The notes under the pieces are model-generated. The model did no database searches. It saw only the letters and a list, made by a program, of their open reading frames with translations, and was not told where the DNA came from. From Streptomyces sp. NBC_01210 (GTDB lineage Bacteria > Actinomycetota > Actinomycetes > Streptomycetales > Streptomycetaceae), in the NCBI RefSeq assembly GCF_036010325.1, contig NZ_CP108549.1:7316001-7380000 (forward strand): DNA of 64,000 nucleotides, in the 5' to 3' direction. Positions 1 to 8,691 of this stretch are shown here, piece by piece (the stretch's first letter is position 1; each line of letters begins with the position of its first letter). The position numbers were made by a program, and so were the translations under genes.

Positions 1-344
1 CCCGTCACCACCTCGACCAGATCGTGCACGGCCGGAGCGGTGGCCTCCGACCTGAACTCCTGCGCCAGCAGCGCCGCCGCCAGCTCCGCCTGCTCCAGCT
101 CGTGGCGCTGCTGGGTCAGCAGCGCGCCCAGCGCCACGCCGGGCGGAGCCGCCACCCACCGTCCGGTGCCGGCCGAGGACTTCGCGGCAAGGCCCTGCTG
201 TTCCAGCCGTCGCAACGCGCGTTCCGTATCCGTTTCCGGCAGCGCCAGCCGGTGCGCGAGGTCGGGGACTTCCGCCACCCCGAGCGCGACGAGTACGCGG
301 TACGCCGATTCCTGCCTCTCGTCGAGACCTATCGCTCCCAGCAT
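1..344 (-). CDS. Partial HTH transcriptional regulator (TrmB/LuxR-type N-terminus)
   Basis: Only the first ~114 residues are inside the window; the gene runs off the left edge. The protein opens MLGAIGLDERQESAYRVLVA and continues as a winged-helix fold (repeated leucines, then a basic RALRRLEQQG recognition-helix-like stretch near residues 40-50). This is the TrmB-like N-terminus of the Streptomyces regulators that end in a LuxR-type DNA-binding domain; that C-terminal part is not visible, so the LuxR assignment is inference. The ATG at 344 is preceded by a G-rich ribosome site (GGGGAGGGG). Its target is unknown. The relic next to it is transcribed in the opposite direction. Confidence 0.6.
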   Translation of the reverse strand, partial: MLGAIGLDERQESAYRVLVALGVAEVPDLAHRLALPETDTERALRRLEQQGLAAKSSAGTGRWVAAPPGVALGALLTQQRHELEQAELAAALLAQEFRSEATAPAVHDLVEVVT

Positions 345-536
345 CTGACCCCACCCCTCCCCGGACGTGCACTTCTTCGGCCGCACTGGCGGAAACCGGG
401 CCAAGGCGTGTTCCCGCCGCGTACATCATCCCTGCACCGCCCGTCCCGCTGCCAATGTGGCGCCACCGCAGCACCAACAGCCTCCGGCAACAGGGCATTT
501 CATGCCTATCCGTGCCGGGTTCGGATGGGGAGAGCG

Positions 537-1099
537 ATGCGCCCGATATCGCGTACGGCACTGGGGGCGGCGACCGCCGCCGTCCTGGCCGTCACGGCGG
601 TCGCGCCGTCGGCGGCCGCTGGGTCGCAGGACGACCCGACCGCGAAGAGAGCCCTGGCCGGCAGCGTGCCGCCGCGCAGCAGGGGGACAGGCCGGCCACA
701 GTCACCCTTGTCATCGGAGACAGGGTCCTGGTGAGCCGCGACCGTGCAGGCACGCCGTCCGCGACCGTGCTGCCCCGCGCCGACGGCTCCACCCCGCTGG
801 TACAGACCCGCCGGTCGGGGCCAGGACCTGTACGTCTACCCGGCGCACGCCGCCGCCGCACTCGCCGCTCACACGCGGGCTATGCGCCCGGCGCGCTGAC
901 CGCCGCCACGTTGTCGTACTCGTACGACGGCGGTAGGACGTGGACCGAGGCAGCCACGTCCCAGCAGGGCGGCGCATGGACCGCGACCGTGAACCACGCG
1001 GGCGCGGCGGGCGAACCGGTCACCCTGAAGGCCGAACTGACGGACTCCAACGGCAACTCCGTCACCCAGCTCGTGGCCGACGCATACGCCGTGCGCTGA
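537..1099 (+). pseudogene. Relic of a secreted S8 (subtilisin-like) peptidase
   Basis: A good Sec signal peptide starts at the ATG at 537 (MRPISRTALGAATAAVLAVT, then an APSAAA cleavage region). Pieces typical of large Streptomyces S8 peptidases follow, but in different frames: VTLVIGDRVLV (about 690-730, another frame), QDLYVYPAHAA (from 822, back in the first frame), and the end segment YSYDGGRTWTEAATSQQGG to TQLVADAYAVR (ending at 1099). The catalytic domain, normally several hundred residues between these parts, is missing. At least two frame changes plus a large internal deletion make this non-functional. The family call rests on recognising the N- and C-terminal signatures, not on the missing active site. 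Confidence 0.75.
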
Positions 1100-1108
1100 C
1101 CACGAAAC

Positions 1109-1156
1109 GGTCCGCCGGACGTCCTTCCCGTGGGGGGTTGGGGCGCCCGGCGGACC
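1109..1156 (+). terminator. Stem-loop after the S8 relic
   Basis: A perfect 10-bp inverted repeat (GGTCCGCCGG at 1109-1118, CCGGCGGACC at 1147-1156) with a 28-nt loop lies just after the relic's stop codon. There is no U-tract, as is usual in Streptomyces. Confidence 0.5.
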
Positions 1157-1224
1157 ACTTGCCGCATATTTCTTTTTTCGGGATGCCCCGTTTTCGTACG
1201 GCCCGTGCGGTGGACAATAAGGGC

Positions 1225-3090
1225 ATGAGTCAGCAGGGGGAGAGGCCCGCCACCGAGGACGAATGGTGGAACCGGCTGTACGGCGAGTCCGCCCCGGACA
1301 TCGGTCCCGCGGCGCCCACGCGCGACACGCTGGACGACCGTTTCGACTCCGCGGCGGATGCGGTTGCCGCGGAGAGCACACTCGAGCCGGCGGAGCCGGA
1401 CGCCCCCCGCGGTCCGGGCGATCGCGGCAGATGGCGCCCCCGCGCCTGGTGGGAGACGCGCCCCACGGATGCGGCGGCGCCCGCCGAGCCGGACATCCCG
1501 CACCGTCCTACGACGCCGCCACGGCAACGCGCGGCGTGGGAACGGCCGACCGCCTCCGACCTGGCGCCCACATCGCGGCCGGCTCCGCCGCCCGAGCCGC
1601 CCCGGCCGGATGCGGCGTCCCGGGAGGCAGCCCGCCTGCCGAGGCCCGACGTCGCACCGCGCCGAGAGGCCGAGCCGTCCCGGTCGGATGCCGCACCCAG
1701 GGGGGAAGCCCCGCCGCCGCGGCCCGACGTCGCACCGCCCCGGGAAGCAGCCCGGCCGCAGCGGCCGGAGGTCCCGCGCGCGCAACTGCCGGTCCCGGCA
1801 GAGACCTTCGACACCGAGCCCGCCGAGCCCGCCGCACCCGTAGCGCCCGGCCACCCGGCCACCAGGCCGGACGCGGTACGCGACATTCCCCCGGTTTCCG
1901 GCGTAGAGCCGCCCCGGCGCGAAGGCCCGCCCGGACGAGCGACCGCCCCGGACGAGCACTTCGAGGACGCGCCCGCCCCTTCGGCACCGCGCCCGCCCGT
2001 ACCCCCGCTGGTTTCCGCGGAGCCGCCCCCGCCCGCCCCGCCGCGGCCTGCCGAGGAGCCGCCCCTGCCGTCGCCCGACGCGGGTCTCGTGGAGCCGCGT
2101 CCCTACGTCGCGTACGTCGGTGGCGGACCGCCCACCTGTGACGCCGAGCCCACCGAGCTGCCCGCGGCCCAGCCGCACGAGCTGGACAACCTCGTCGCCG
2201 ACACCGTGCTCGACGGGGCCCACTACGGCACGTACACCCTGCGCGCCGCCTCCGTCCGCGGGGACTCCGCGCGCTACCGCGGCGAGCCGCGCCGCGACGC
2301 CCTGCTCACCGCGCGCTTCGGCAGCGGCGAGGCCGCGCTCGTCCTGGTCGCGGTGGCCAGCGGAGCCCGTGCCGCCGAAGGGGCTCATCTCGCCGCCGCC
2401 GACGCCTGCCGCTGGATAGGCGGTGCCGTCGGCCGCAGCCACGACCGCCTCGCCGAGGACATCCGGGCCGGCCGCCGGGGCGATCTCAAGTCGGGTCTGC
2501 ACCGGCTCACCGACCGCAGCTTCGGCAAGCTGCGCGCCCGCGCCGCCGAGCTCGGCGTGGAACCCGAGGAGTACACCGCGAACCTTCGGTGTCTGCTGCT
2601 CTCCGCCGACCCCGAGTGCCGTACGCGTGTGTTCTTCGGAGTGGGCGGAGGCGGTCTCTTCCGCCTTCGCGACGGCGCCTGGCAGGACATCGAGCCGCAT
2701 GTCCCCGAGCCCGCCGCGGTGACCGGGGAACCCGTCGTCGGATACGGCTCGGCGCCCGCCGACACGCCCGCCGAGACCACCGATGGCGACCGGCTCACCA
2801 TGGACCTGGGGATCGCGACGGCCCCGTCCCCGTACATCGAGGCCCCACCACCGCCACCCGCCGAACCGTTCCGATTCCGCGCCTCCGTGGCCCGCCCCGG
2901 TGACACCCTGCTGCTGTGCAGCAGCGGACTGGCCGAGCCGCTGCGCGGGGAGGCCGCCCTGGCCGAGGTGCTCGCCGAGCGCTGGGCGCCCGCCCGGCCG
3001 CCGGGCCTGGCGACGTTCCTCGCCGACACCCAGCTGAGGGTGAAGGGATACGCCGACGATCGTACGGCTGTCGCAGTCTGGGAGGCGTAA
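1225..3090 (+). CDS. PP2C-like phosphatase-domain protein with proline-rich N-terminus
   Basis: 621 residues from the ATG at 1225 (AAGGGC just upstream). Residues ~50-310 are low-complexity, rich in Pro, Ala, Glu and Arg. From about residue 318 the protein resembles a PP2C-family Ser/Thr phosphatase fold: VRGDSARYRGEPRRDALL near the start, DTLLLCSSGL late, and a DDRTAVAVWEA ending like the last PP2C metal motif. Several canonical acidic metal ligands are not obvious (the first motif is RGDSARYRGE, not a DG-containing motif), so it may be a degenerate phosphatase or a binding module. There is no signal peptide or membrane segment. The pyruvate oxidase gene follows 99 bp downstream on the same strand. 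Its partner kinase or substrate cannot be told from the sequence. Confidence 0.7.
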   Translation: MSQQGERPATEDEWWNRLYGESAPDIGPAAPTRDTLDDRFDSAADAVAAESTLEPAEPDAPRGPGDRGRWRPRAWWETRPTDAAAPAEPDIPHRPTTPPRQRAAWERPTASDLAPTSRPAPPPEPPRPDAASREAARLPRPDVAPRREAEPSRSDAAPRGEAPPPRPDVAPPREAARPQRPEVPRAQLPVPAETFDTEPAEPAAPVAPGHPATRPDAVRDIPPVSGVEPPRREGPPGRATAPDEHFEDAPAPSAPRPPVPPLVSAEPPPPAPPRPAEEPPLPSPDAGLVEPRPYVAYVGGGPPTCDAEPTELPAAQPHELDNLVADTVLDGAHYGTYTLRAASVRGDSARYRGEPRRDALLTARFGSGEAALVLVAVASGARAAEGAHLAAADACRWIGGAVGRSHDRLAEDIRAGRRGDLKSGLHRLTDRSFGKLRARAAELGVEPEEYTANLRCLLLSADPECRTRVFFGVGGGGLFRLRDGAWQDIEPHVPEPAAVTGEPVVGYGSAPADTPAETTDGDRLTMDLGIATAPSPYIEAPPPPPAEPFRFRASVARPGDTLLLCSSGLAEPLRGEAALAEVLAERWAPARPPGLATFLADTQLRVKGYADDRTAVAVWEA

Positions 3091-3118
3091 CCGCATCCGC
3101 CATGGGTTGATGGACCTT

Positions 3119-3170
3119 CAGGCTCCAAGCAGGCCGAAGCAGGCCGAAGCAGGCCGAAGCAGGGCCGAAG
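3119..3170. repeat. Decamer tandem repeat (CAGGCCGAAG) upstream of pyruvate oxidase
   Basis: Three exact copies of CAGGCCGAAG (3130-3159) are flanked by two near-copies (CAGGCTCCAAG before, CAGGGCCGAAG after). The array ends 19 bp before the pyruvate oxidase ATG, so it lies in the 5' leader or promoter region. Confidence 0.8.
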
Positions 3171-3189
3171 TCGAGAAAGGGTGCGTCCC

Positions 3190-4932
3190 ATGGCCAAGCA
3201 GAACGTGGCGGAGCAGTTCGTCGACATCCTCGTCCGCGCCGGTGTCCAGCGGCTGTACGGAGTCGTCGGCGACAGTCTCAACCCCGTCGTCGACGCCATT
3301 CGCCGCAACTCCGCCATCGACTGGATCCAGGTCAGGCACGAGGAGGTCGCCGCCTTCGCGGCCGGCGCCGAGGCACAGATCACCGGGAAGCTCGCCGCCT
3401 GCGCCGGCTCCTGCGGCCCCGGCAACCTCCACCTTATCAACGGTCTGTACGACGCCCACCGCTCCATGGCGCCCGTACTCGCCCTCGCCTCGCACATCCC
3501 TTCCGGCGAGATCGGCCTCGGCTACTTCCAGGAGACCCACCCCGACCAGCTGTTCCGCGAGTGCAGCCACTACTGCGAGATGATCTCCAACCCGCAGCAG
3601 ATGCCTCGCCTCGTGCAGACCGCGATCCAGCACGCGATCGGCCGGAGCGGTGTCAGCGTCGTCTCGCTTCCCGGCGACATCGCATCGCACGCCGCCCCGG
3701 AGAAGTCGATCGAGCACGCACTGGTCACCTCACTCCCCACCGTACGACCGGGGGACACCGAGATCGACAAACTGGTGCAGATGATCGACGAGGCGAAGCG
3801 GGTCACGCTCTTCTGCGGCAGCGGTACGGCGGGTGCGCACGCCGAGGTCATGCAGTTTGCGGAGCGCATCAAGTCCCCGGTCGGGCACGCGCTGCGCGGC
3901 AAGGAGTGGATTCAGTACGACAACCCGTACGACGTGGGCATGAGCGGACTGCTCGGCTACGGCGCCGCCTACGAGGCCACCCACGAGTGCGATCTGCTGA
4001 TCCTGCTCGGCACGGACTTCCCGTACAACGCCTTCCTCCCCGACGACGTCAAGATCGCCCAGGTCGATGTCAGGCCCGAACACCTCGGCCGCCGCTCCAA
4101 GCTCGACCTGGCCGTCTGGGGCGATGTGCGCGAGACACTGCGCTGTATTACGCCGCGCGTGCGCGCCAAGTCGGACCGCAGGTTCCTCGACAGGATGCTG
4201 AAGAAGCACGCCGACGCGCTCGAGGGCGTGATCAAGGCGTACACCCGCAAGGTGGAGAAGCACACCCCGATCCATCCCGAGTACGTCGCCTCCGTGCTGG
4301 ACGAACTCGCCGACCAGGACGCGGTGTTCACCGTGGACACGGGCATGTGCAATGTGTGGGCGGCCCGCTATATCTCGCCCAACGGCCGCCGCAGGATCAT
4401 CGGTTCGTTCAGCCATGGCTCGATGGCGAACGCCCTGCCGCAGGCGATCGGCGCACAGTTCATCGACCGGAACCGCCAGGTCGTCTCGATGTCGGGGGAC
4501 GGCGGTTTCGCCATGCTGATGGGCGACTTCCTCACCCTCGTCCAGTACGACCTGCCGGTGAAGATCGTCCTGTTCAACAACTCCTCTCTGAGCATGGTGG
4601 AGCTGGAGATGCTGGTGGCGGGACTTCCCTCGTACGGAACCACCAATCGCAACCCCGACTTCGCTGCGATCGCGCGGGCGGCGGGGGCGTACGGCGTACG
4701 GGTGGAGAAGCCGAAGCAGCTCGCGAGCGCGCTGAAGGACGCTTTCCGGCACAAGGGCCCGGCACTCGTGGATGTGGTCACCGACCCGAACGCGCTCTCC
4801 ATCCCGCCGAAGATCAGCGCCGAGATGGTGACGGGCTTCGCGCTCTCCGCCAGCAAGATCGTGCTGGACGGTGGCGTGGGCCGTATGGTCCAGATGGCGC
4901 GCTCGAATCTGCGGAACGTGCCGAGGCCCTGA
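3190..4932 (+). CDS. poxB: Pyruvate oxidase / pyruvate dehydrogenase (quinone), ThDP-dependent
   Basis: 580 residues, close to the 572 of E. coli PoxB. Members of this group oxidise pyruvate to acetate and CO2, passing electrons via FAD to membrane quinone. Visible features are the N-terminal ThDP domain with catalytic Glu51 in VRHEEVAAFAAG, the GSCGPGNLHLINGLYDA loop, a central FAD-binding domain, and the ThDP/Mg motif SGDGGFAMLMGDFLTL ending in FNNSSLSM (near residues 436-465). The C-terminus is short and basic. The ATG at 3190 is preferred over the GTG at 3181 because GAGAAAGG is correctly spaced only from the ATG. Acetolactate synthase is less likely, given the overall PoxB-like pattern and the absence of a small-subunit gene. 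Confidence 0.88.
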   Translation: MAKQNVAEQFVDILVRAGVQRLYGVVGDSLNPVVDAIRRNSAIDWIQVRHEEVAAFAAGAEAQITGKLAACAGSCGPGNLHLINGLYDAHRSMAPVLALASHIPSGEIGLGYFQETHPDQLFRECSHYCEMISNPQQMPRLVQTAIQHAIGRSGVSVVSLPGDIASHAAPEKSIEHALVTSLPTVRPGDTEIDKLVQMIDEAKRVTLFCGSGTAGAHAEVMQFAERIKSPVGHALRGKEWIQYDNPYDVGMSGLLGYGAAYEATHECDLLILLGTDFPYNAFLPDDVKIAQVDVRPEHLGRRSKLDLAVWGDVRETLRCITPRVRAKSDRRFLDRMLKKHADALEGVIKAYTRKVEKHTPIHPEYVASVLDELADQDAVFTVDTGMCNVWAARYISPNGRRRIIGSFSHGSMANALPQAIGAQFIDRNRQVVSMSGDGGFAMLMGDFLTLVQYDLPVKIVLFNNSSLSMVELEMLVAGLPSYGTTNRNPDFAAIARAAGAYGVRVEKPKQLASALKDAFRHKGPALVDVVTDPNALSIPPKISAEMVTGFALSASKIVLDGGVGRMVQMARSNLRNVPRP

Positions 4933-5071
4933 CGCCCGGGACGGAATTCCTCTCGACGGCCCTGGTTCGTTGATGAATGGACATGAGTGGCGTTCCCCGC
5001 GTGGGGCATGCATCTCGTGAACCTGTTCGGCAGAAGGGGTAGTTCCGAGAAAACCGGGGGGGCGTTTCGAC

Positions 5072-5545
5072 GTGCGGGTGGGGATGATGACTGGGCGTCA
5101 GGGAGGGGCCGATCCTGCCGCAAGCGGGCATGGCCGGGAACCTGGGGCGGAAGGAGAACCGGAGAGCCGGCTGCACCGCCGATTAGGGTGCGCGGATCTT
5201 ACGTCCGTTCCGGAAGTACGACGTGCGCTGCGGGACTTGCTGCGGCACTGGGGGAAACCGGACGCGGCAGATGTGGCGGAGCTGCTCGCGAGCGAGCTGG
5301 TGACCAATGCGCTGATCCATACCGATCACGGAGCGGTGGTCACGGCCACCGTCGCGGCTTCCACACTCCGTGTGGAGGTACGGGATTTCATGGCCGGACT
5401 GCCTGTGCTGCGTGTACCGGTCGGCCAACTCGGCACGAACGGCAGGGGACTCGTCCTGGTGCAGAGCCTCGCCGACGCGTGGGGTGTACGGACACACGGT
5501 GTGGGCAAGGTGGTCTGGTTCGAGCTGCACGAAAGGCCGGCCTGA
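5072..5545 (+). CDS. ATP-binding anti-sigma / RsbW-like regulatory kinase
   Basis: About 157 residues. The HATPase_c fold is visible: ELLASELVTNALIHT (N-box) near residues 70-85 and TNGRGLVLVQSLADAWGV (G-box) near 120-140. Such stand-alone ATPases are common in Streptomyces and act as anti-sigma switches or developmental regulators; the partner is not encoded next to it. The start is uncertain: the GTG at 5072 and the ATGs at 5084 and 5087 are all in frame. It converges on the DUF2637 gene and shares a strong bidirectional terminator that overlaps its stop codon. Confidence 0.8.
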   Translation: MRVGMMTGRQGGADPAASGHGREPGAEGEPESRLHRRLGCADLTSVPEVRRALRDLLRHWGKPDAADVAELLASELVTNALIHTDHGAVVTATVAASTLRVEVRDFMAGLPVLRVPVGQLGTNGRGLVLVQSLADAWGVRTHGVGKVVWFELHERPA

Positions 5546-5563
5546 CAGTCGCAGGCCGGCCTT
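5533..5563. terminator. Bidirectional terminator between convergent genes
   Basis: A perfect 12-bp inverted repeat (AAGGCCGGCCTG at 5533-5544, CAGGCCGGCCTT at 5552-5563) has a 7-nt loop. The left arm contains the stop codon of the ATPase gene. It ends 25 bp from the stop of the opposing DUF2637 gene. Confidence 0.85.
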
Positions 5564-5588
5564 CGCATGAATCCTCCTGACCGTGCGA

Positions 5589-6674
5589 TCAACCGAACTG
5601 CCGCTCCAGATCAGTGAGCTTCTGCTCCAGAGAGTCCAGCCGCGGCAGCGTCTGGGTGTCGTCCTCGGCGGTGAGGTCGACAGTGCGTGGCTCGGAGCCA
5701 TCGGTCAACTTCACGGCCTGGAGGGAGGGCCGGGGGCGAAGCGGCAGTTGTCCCGGCTCCGGCAGGGCCGACTCCGCGGCGGACCCGGCAGTGCCGGAGC
5801 CGGCCTGCGTCGAACCAGTCGCGGAGCCCAGAGCGGGAAGCTCCGAAGACAGCTCGGGCATGCGGTGGGTGCGTCCGCGCCCCCAGGCACGGTGCTGTCG
5901 GCTGAGCGCCCTGATCTGCGCCCGCTCCAGCTTCTCCCGGCCCCGCCGGCGGAGTCGGTCCTGCTCCTTCTCCCGGCGGTCCTCGCGGACCTCGTCGACC
6001 GCCTGGTCCAGGGTGCGTACGCCCTCCAGAAGCATCAGCGACCAGGCGCCGAAGGTCTCCCGGGGAGCGCGCAGCCAGCGCACGACGCGGATCTGCGGCA
6101 GCGGCCGGGGCACCAGGCCCTGCTCACGCAGCGCCGCCCGGCGAGTCTGCTTGAGCGCCCGGTCGAACAGGACCGCGGCCGACAGCGACATCCCGGAGAA
6201 GAACTGAGGGGCGCCGTCATGGCCGAACCCCCGTGGTGCGTGTACCCAGTTGAACCACGCTGCCGCGCCCGCGAACAGCCACACCAGCATCCGCGAGCCG
6301 AGCGCCGCGTCGCCGTGGCTGGCCTCGCGCACCGCGAGCACCGAGCAGAACATCGCCGCGCCGTCGAGCCCGAAGGGGACCAGATACTCCCAGCCCCCGC
6401 TGAGGTTGAGATTCTGCTGGCCGAAGCCGACGAGGCCGTGGAAGGAGAGTGCGGCGGCGACCGCGGCACAGCAGAACAGGAGCACATAGGAGGCCGTGCC
6501 ATAGACCGCCTCCTTGCGCCTTCGGCGCTCCTCGCTGCGCTCCCAGGAGTCCTCGGGCGAGGCCTTGTCGCCGGTGCGCTTGCCGCGCGCGAGCACCGTC
6601 ACCGCGACCAGGACTCCCAGGAGCATCACGCCGCCAGGAAGCAGCCAGTCCAGCGATATGTCGGTCAGTCTCAT
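5589..6674 (-). CDS. DUF2637 membrane protein (Spd-like)
   Basis: 361 residues from the ATG at 6674 (AAGGGAC upstream). Four hydrophobic segments fill the first ~140 residues (LDWLLPGGVMLLGVLVAVTV; YGTASYVLLFCCAAVAAALSF; YLVPFGLDGAAMFCSVLAV; MLVWLFAGAAAWFNWVHA). This matches DUF2637, known from Streptomyces spread proteins and many chromosomal homologues. A long charged cytoplasmic region follows (REDRREKEQDRLRRRGREKL) and then a poorly ordered acidic tail ending in a leucine-rich coil (LDSLEQKLTDLERQFG). Nothing nearby points to a plasmid, so a conjugation role is not supported here. An upstream in-frame start near 6785 is possible but would add a non-hydrophobic leader. Confidence 0.8.
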   Translation of the reverse strand: MRLTDISLDWLLPGGVMLLGVLVAVTVLARGKRTGDKASPEDSWERSEERRRRKEAVYGTASYVLLFCCAAVAAALSFHGLVGFGQQNLNLSGGWEYLVPFGLDGAAMFCSVLAVREASHGDAALGSRMLVWLFAGAAAWFNWVHAPRGFGHDGAPQFFSGMSLSAAVLFDRALKQTRRAALREQGLVPRPLPQIRVVRWLRAPRETFGAWSLMLLEGVRTLDQAVDEVREDRREKEQDRLRRRGREKLERAQIRALSRQHRAWGRGRTHRMPELSSELPALGSATGSTQAGSGTAGSAAESALPEPGQLPLRPRPSLQAVKLTDGSEPRTVDLTAEDDTQTLPRLDSLEQKLTDLERQFG

Positions 6675-6884
6675 GGGCGGTGTCCCTTGCATCGCGGTAG
6701 AGCGTTTCGGCCGCCATAGTGTCCGAAGTCGCAGCCTGCCCAAGGGGTTTCGGGGCAAGAGAACGCCAATGGGGCTGTACGACATACGGATAGGTGCGAT
6801 CTCGTCGAACTACCGTATGGACAAGGGGAGTTGGTTCGATTTACCTCACCCGGTCGGATGGCGTGACGCAGGGCGCGCGGGAGA

Positions 6885-7730
6885 TCAGGCGCTCGGCTGG
6901 AGCTTCCTCACGCGGTCGGCGTCGCACGTACGCGGACAGGTGACGCAGGTGTCCTCGGGCCGGAGCGTGTAGAAGAGGCAGCAGCCGGCCCGGTCACGGG
7001 TCGGCAGCTGCTCGCCGTTCGGGCCGGTGAGCTCACGGAAGCCGGCGGTGCCGACGTACGGCTCGGTGTTGCCCGGCAGCAGCCGCTCGAGCTCCAGTAC
7101 GGCACGCCGTTCCTCGCCGAGCAGATGCGCGATGTACCAGAGGCTCTCGGCGATCTCGTCGGTCGCCATGCCCCACAGCGCACGCCTGCCGCGCCGCATC
7201 CGCGGCCGGAAGCCGTCCAGGACGGGCCCGATGTGCTCGGCGACGGCGGAGCGCACCTCGGCACGGAGCGCTTCCTCGTCCTGTACGACACGGGCGCCGG
7301 GCAGCTGCGCGGCGGGGTCGTCCGGCAGGCAGGCGAATTCCCTCACCCGTACCGTCATCTGCCCCGCCATGCGCTGGAAGGCGACATCCTCGACGGGCAC
7401 CCGTGGCACCCGGCGGTGCAGAAACCAGGGAACCGTGATCAGCAGACAGGCCGGCCAGGCGTAACGGTGCAGACCGAAGCCGGCGATCACATCGGGGCGG
7501 GCCTGCTGCCCGTAGTCCCGCAGGACCTGTGCGTTGTCCCAGGCGAGGAAGTCGTCGAGCGCGGGCCCACCGGCCGCGAGCTCGTCCGCGCCCACCCAGC
7601 CGGCGTCGGACGGGGCCTGCTCGTCGTCCATGAGCTCCCGTACACGCAGCCCGGGGTAGACCTCGGCCAGGCGGGCATACGCGTCCTCGACGGGTGAGGT
7701 GAGGGCGGGCAGCAGAGCGGGAACGGTCAT
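6885..7730 (-). CDS. FhuF-like (2Fe-2S) ferric-siderophore reductase family protein
   Basis: 281 residues. The C-terminus carries the FhuF-type cysteine cluster: a Cys-Cys pair in GCCLFYTLRPEDTC followed by CVTCPRTCDADRV. Family members reduce ferric iron in siderophore complexes in the cytoplasm. The central region (HRYAWPACLLITVPWFL) matches the conserved core of this family. The ATG at 7730 is 29 bp from an iron box, so repression by the DtxR-type regulator DmdR/IdeR under iron-replete conditions is expected. No siderophore synthesis or uptake genes are adjacent, so it is probably a stand-alone iron-regulated gene. Confidence 0.82.
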   Translation of the reverse strand: MTVPALLPALTSPVEDAYARLAEVYPGLRVRELMDDEQAPSDAGWVGADELAAGGPALDDFLAWDNAQVLRDYGQQARPDVIAGFGLHRYAWPACLLITVPWFLHRRVPRVPVEDVAFQRMAGQMTVRVREFACLPDDPAAQLPGARVVQDEEALRAEVRSAVAEHIGPVLDGFRPRMRRGRRALWGMATDEIAESLWYIAHLLGEERRAVLELERLLPGNTEPYVGTAGFRELTGPNGEQLPTRDRAGCCLFYTLRPEDTCVTCPRTCDADRVRKLQPSA

Positions 7731-7759
7731 GCAGGGACCACCGTATCGCGATCATTGGC

Positions 7760-7778
7760 AGGTTAGCCTTACCTTACC
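7760..7778 (-). promoter_or_regulatory. Iron box (DmdR/IdeR operator)
   Basis: On the minus strand the site reads GGTAAGGTAAGGCTAACCT, a close match to the actinobacterial iron-box consensus (TTAGGTTAGGCTnACCTAA). It sits just upstream of the FhuF-like gene. Confidence 0.8.
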
Positions 7779-7878
7779 CGACGCGATCGATGTTTGAACT
7801 GTGGCCCCGTCCGCCTATCGTGCTCAGGGGCCCTGCACTCGCCAGCCGGGCCCGGCACCCGGCCGGAGGAGGACTCGA

Positions 7879-8691
7879 GTGGAGCAGGCCCGAGCGCGCG
7901 ATGCCGCGACGCCGCAGCCGTACGCGTCCACGCACGTCCCCGAACAGGCAGGTGGCGGGCAGCCCGCGCGTCCCCTCATCCCGGAGCAGGCCGACATCCC
8001 GGAACAGGTCGACATCCCGGAACAGGCCCGGGGCGAGCACACCCACAGCGAGCCGCCCGCGCCCCGCACGGTTCAGCGCCATTCGGTCCGCGGCCAGATC
8101 CTCGAAGCCCTGCGCACCGCCCTCGTCGACGGCGAGCTGATCCCGGGCGAGGTCTACTCGGCCCCGGTCCTCGGCGAGCGCTTCGGCGTCTCGGCGACCC
8201 CGGTACGCGAGGCGATGCAGCAGCTGGCGATCGAGGGCGCGGTCGAGGTGGTCCCCAACCGCGGCTTCCGCGTCACGGTACGCACCGCCCGCGAGCTGGC
8301 CGAGCTCGCCGAGGTCCGCGCCATGCTCGAGGTCCCGGTCATGCTCCGCCTGGCCCGCACGGTCCCCGCCACCCGCTGGGCGGCGCTGCGCCCGCTGGCC
8401 GACGCGACGGCAGCGGCGGCGGCGACGGGCGACCGCGCGGCGTACGCGGAGACGGACCGCGCCTTCCACCGCGCGGTACTCACCCTGTCCGGAAACCAGC
8501 AACTGGTGATGGTGGCGGACGACCTCCATCGCCGCTCCCAGTGGCCGCTGACGAGCGCACCGGTCACCCGCAGGGCTGACCTGGTGGCGGACGCGGCGGA
8601 ACACATGGCGCTGCTGGAGGCCCTGGTGGCGCAGGACCTGGCGGTGGTGCAGTCGCTGGTGCGGGAGCACTTCACCGGCGCGGACGGCTGA
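7879..8691 (+). CDS. GntR-family (FCD-type) transcriptional regulator
   Basis: 270 residues from the GTG at 7879, which has an excellent ribosome site (GGAGGAGGA, 5-nt gap); an upstream in-frame GTG at 7801 lacks one. The first ~65 residues are disordered and contain a short repeat (IPEQADIPEQVDIPEQA). The winged helix follows (VRGQILEALRTALVDGELIP, then FGVSATPVREAMQQLAIEG, the GntR recognition helix). An all-helical ligand domain completes the protein (ELAEVRAMLEVPVMLRLA, TDRAFHRAVLTLSGN), as in the FadR/FCD group. Target and ligand are unknown; the neighbours give no strong hint. Confidence 0.85.
   Translation: MEQARARDAATPQPYASTHVPEQAGGGQPARPLIPEQADIPEQVDIPEQARGEHTHSEPPAPRTVQRHSVRGQILEALRTALVDGELIPGEVYSAPVLGERFGVSATPVREAMQQLAIEGAVEVVPNRGFRVTVRTARELAELAEVRAMLEVPVMLRLARTVPATRWAALRPLADATAAAAATGDRAAYAETDRAFHRAVLTLSGNQQLVMVADDLHRRSQWPLTSAPVTRRADLVADAAEHMALLEALVAQDLAVVQSLVREHFTGADG

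Noticed and set aside
880..3096. Very long open frame antisense to the PP2C-like gene (738 codons)
   Set aside because: High-GC coding sequence keeps other frames open; this frame has Arg/Gly-rich nonsense composition and no motif. The same applies to long antisense frames opposite the sugar, acyl-CoA synthetase and xanthine dehydrogenase genes.
3190..4932. Acetolactate synthase identity for the pyruvate oxidase gene
   Set aside because: No regulatory subunit gene, and length and motif pattern fit PoxB better.
5589..6674. Integrated plasmid suggested by the Spd-like DUF2637 protein
   Set aside because: No transfer, replication, integrase or attachment-site features nearby; DUF2637 proteins are also chromosomal.
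6770..6972. Plus-strand frame starting MGLYDIRIGAISSNYRMDKG
   Set aside because: No ribosome site or family, and it runs antisense into the FhuF-like gene; the region more likely carries the DUF2637 promoter.
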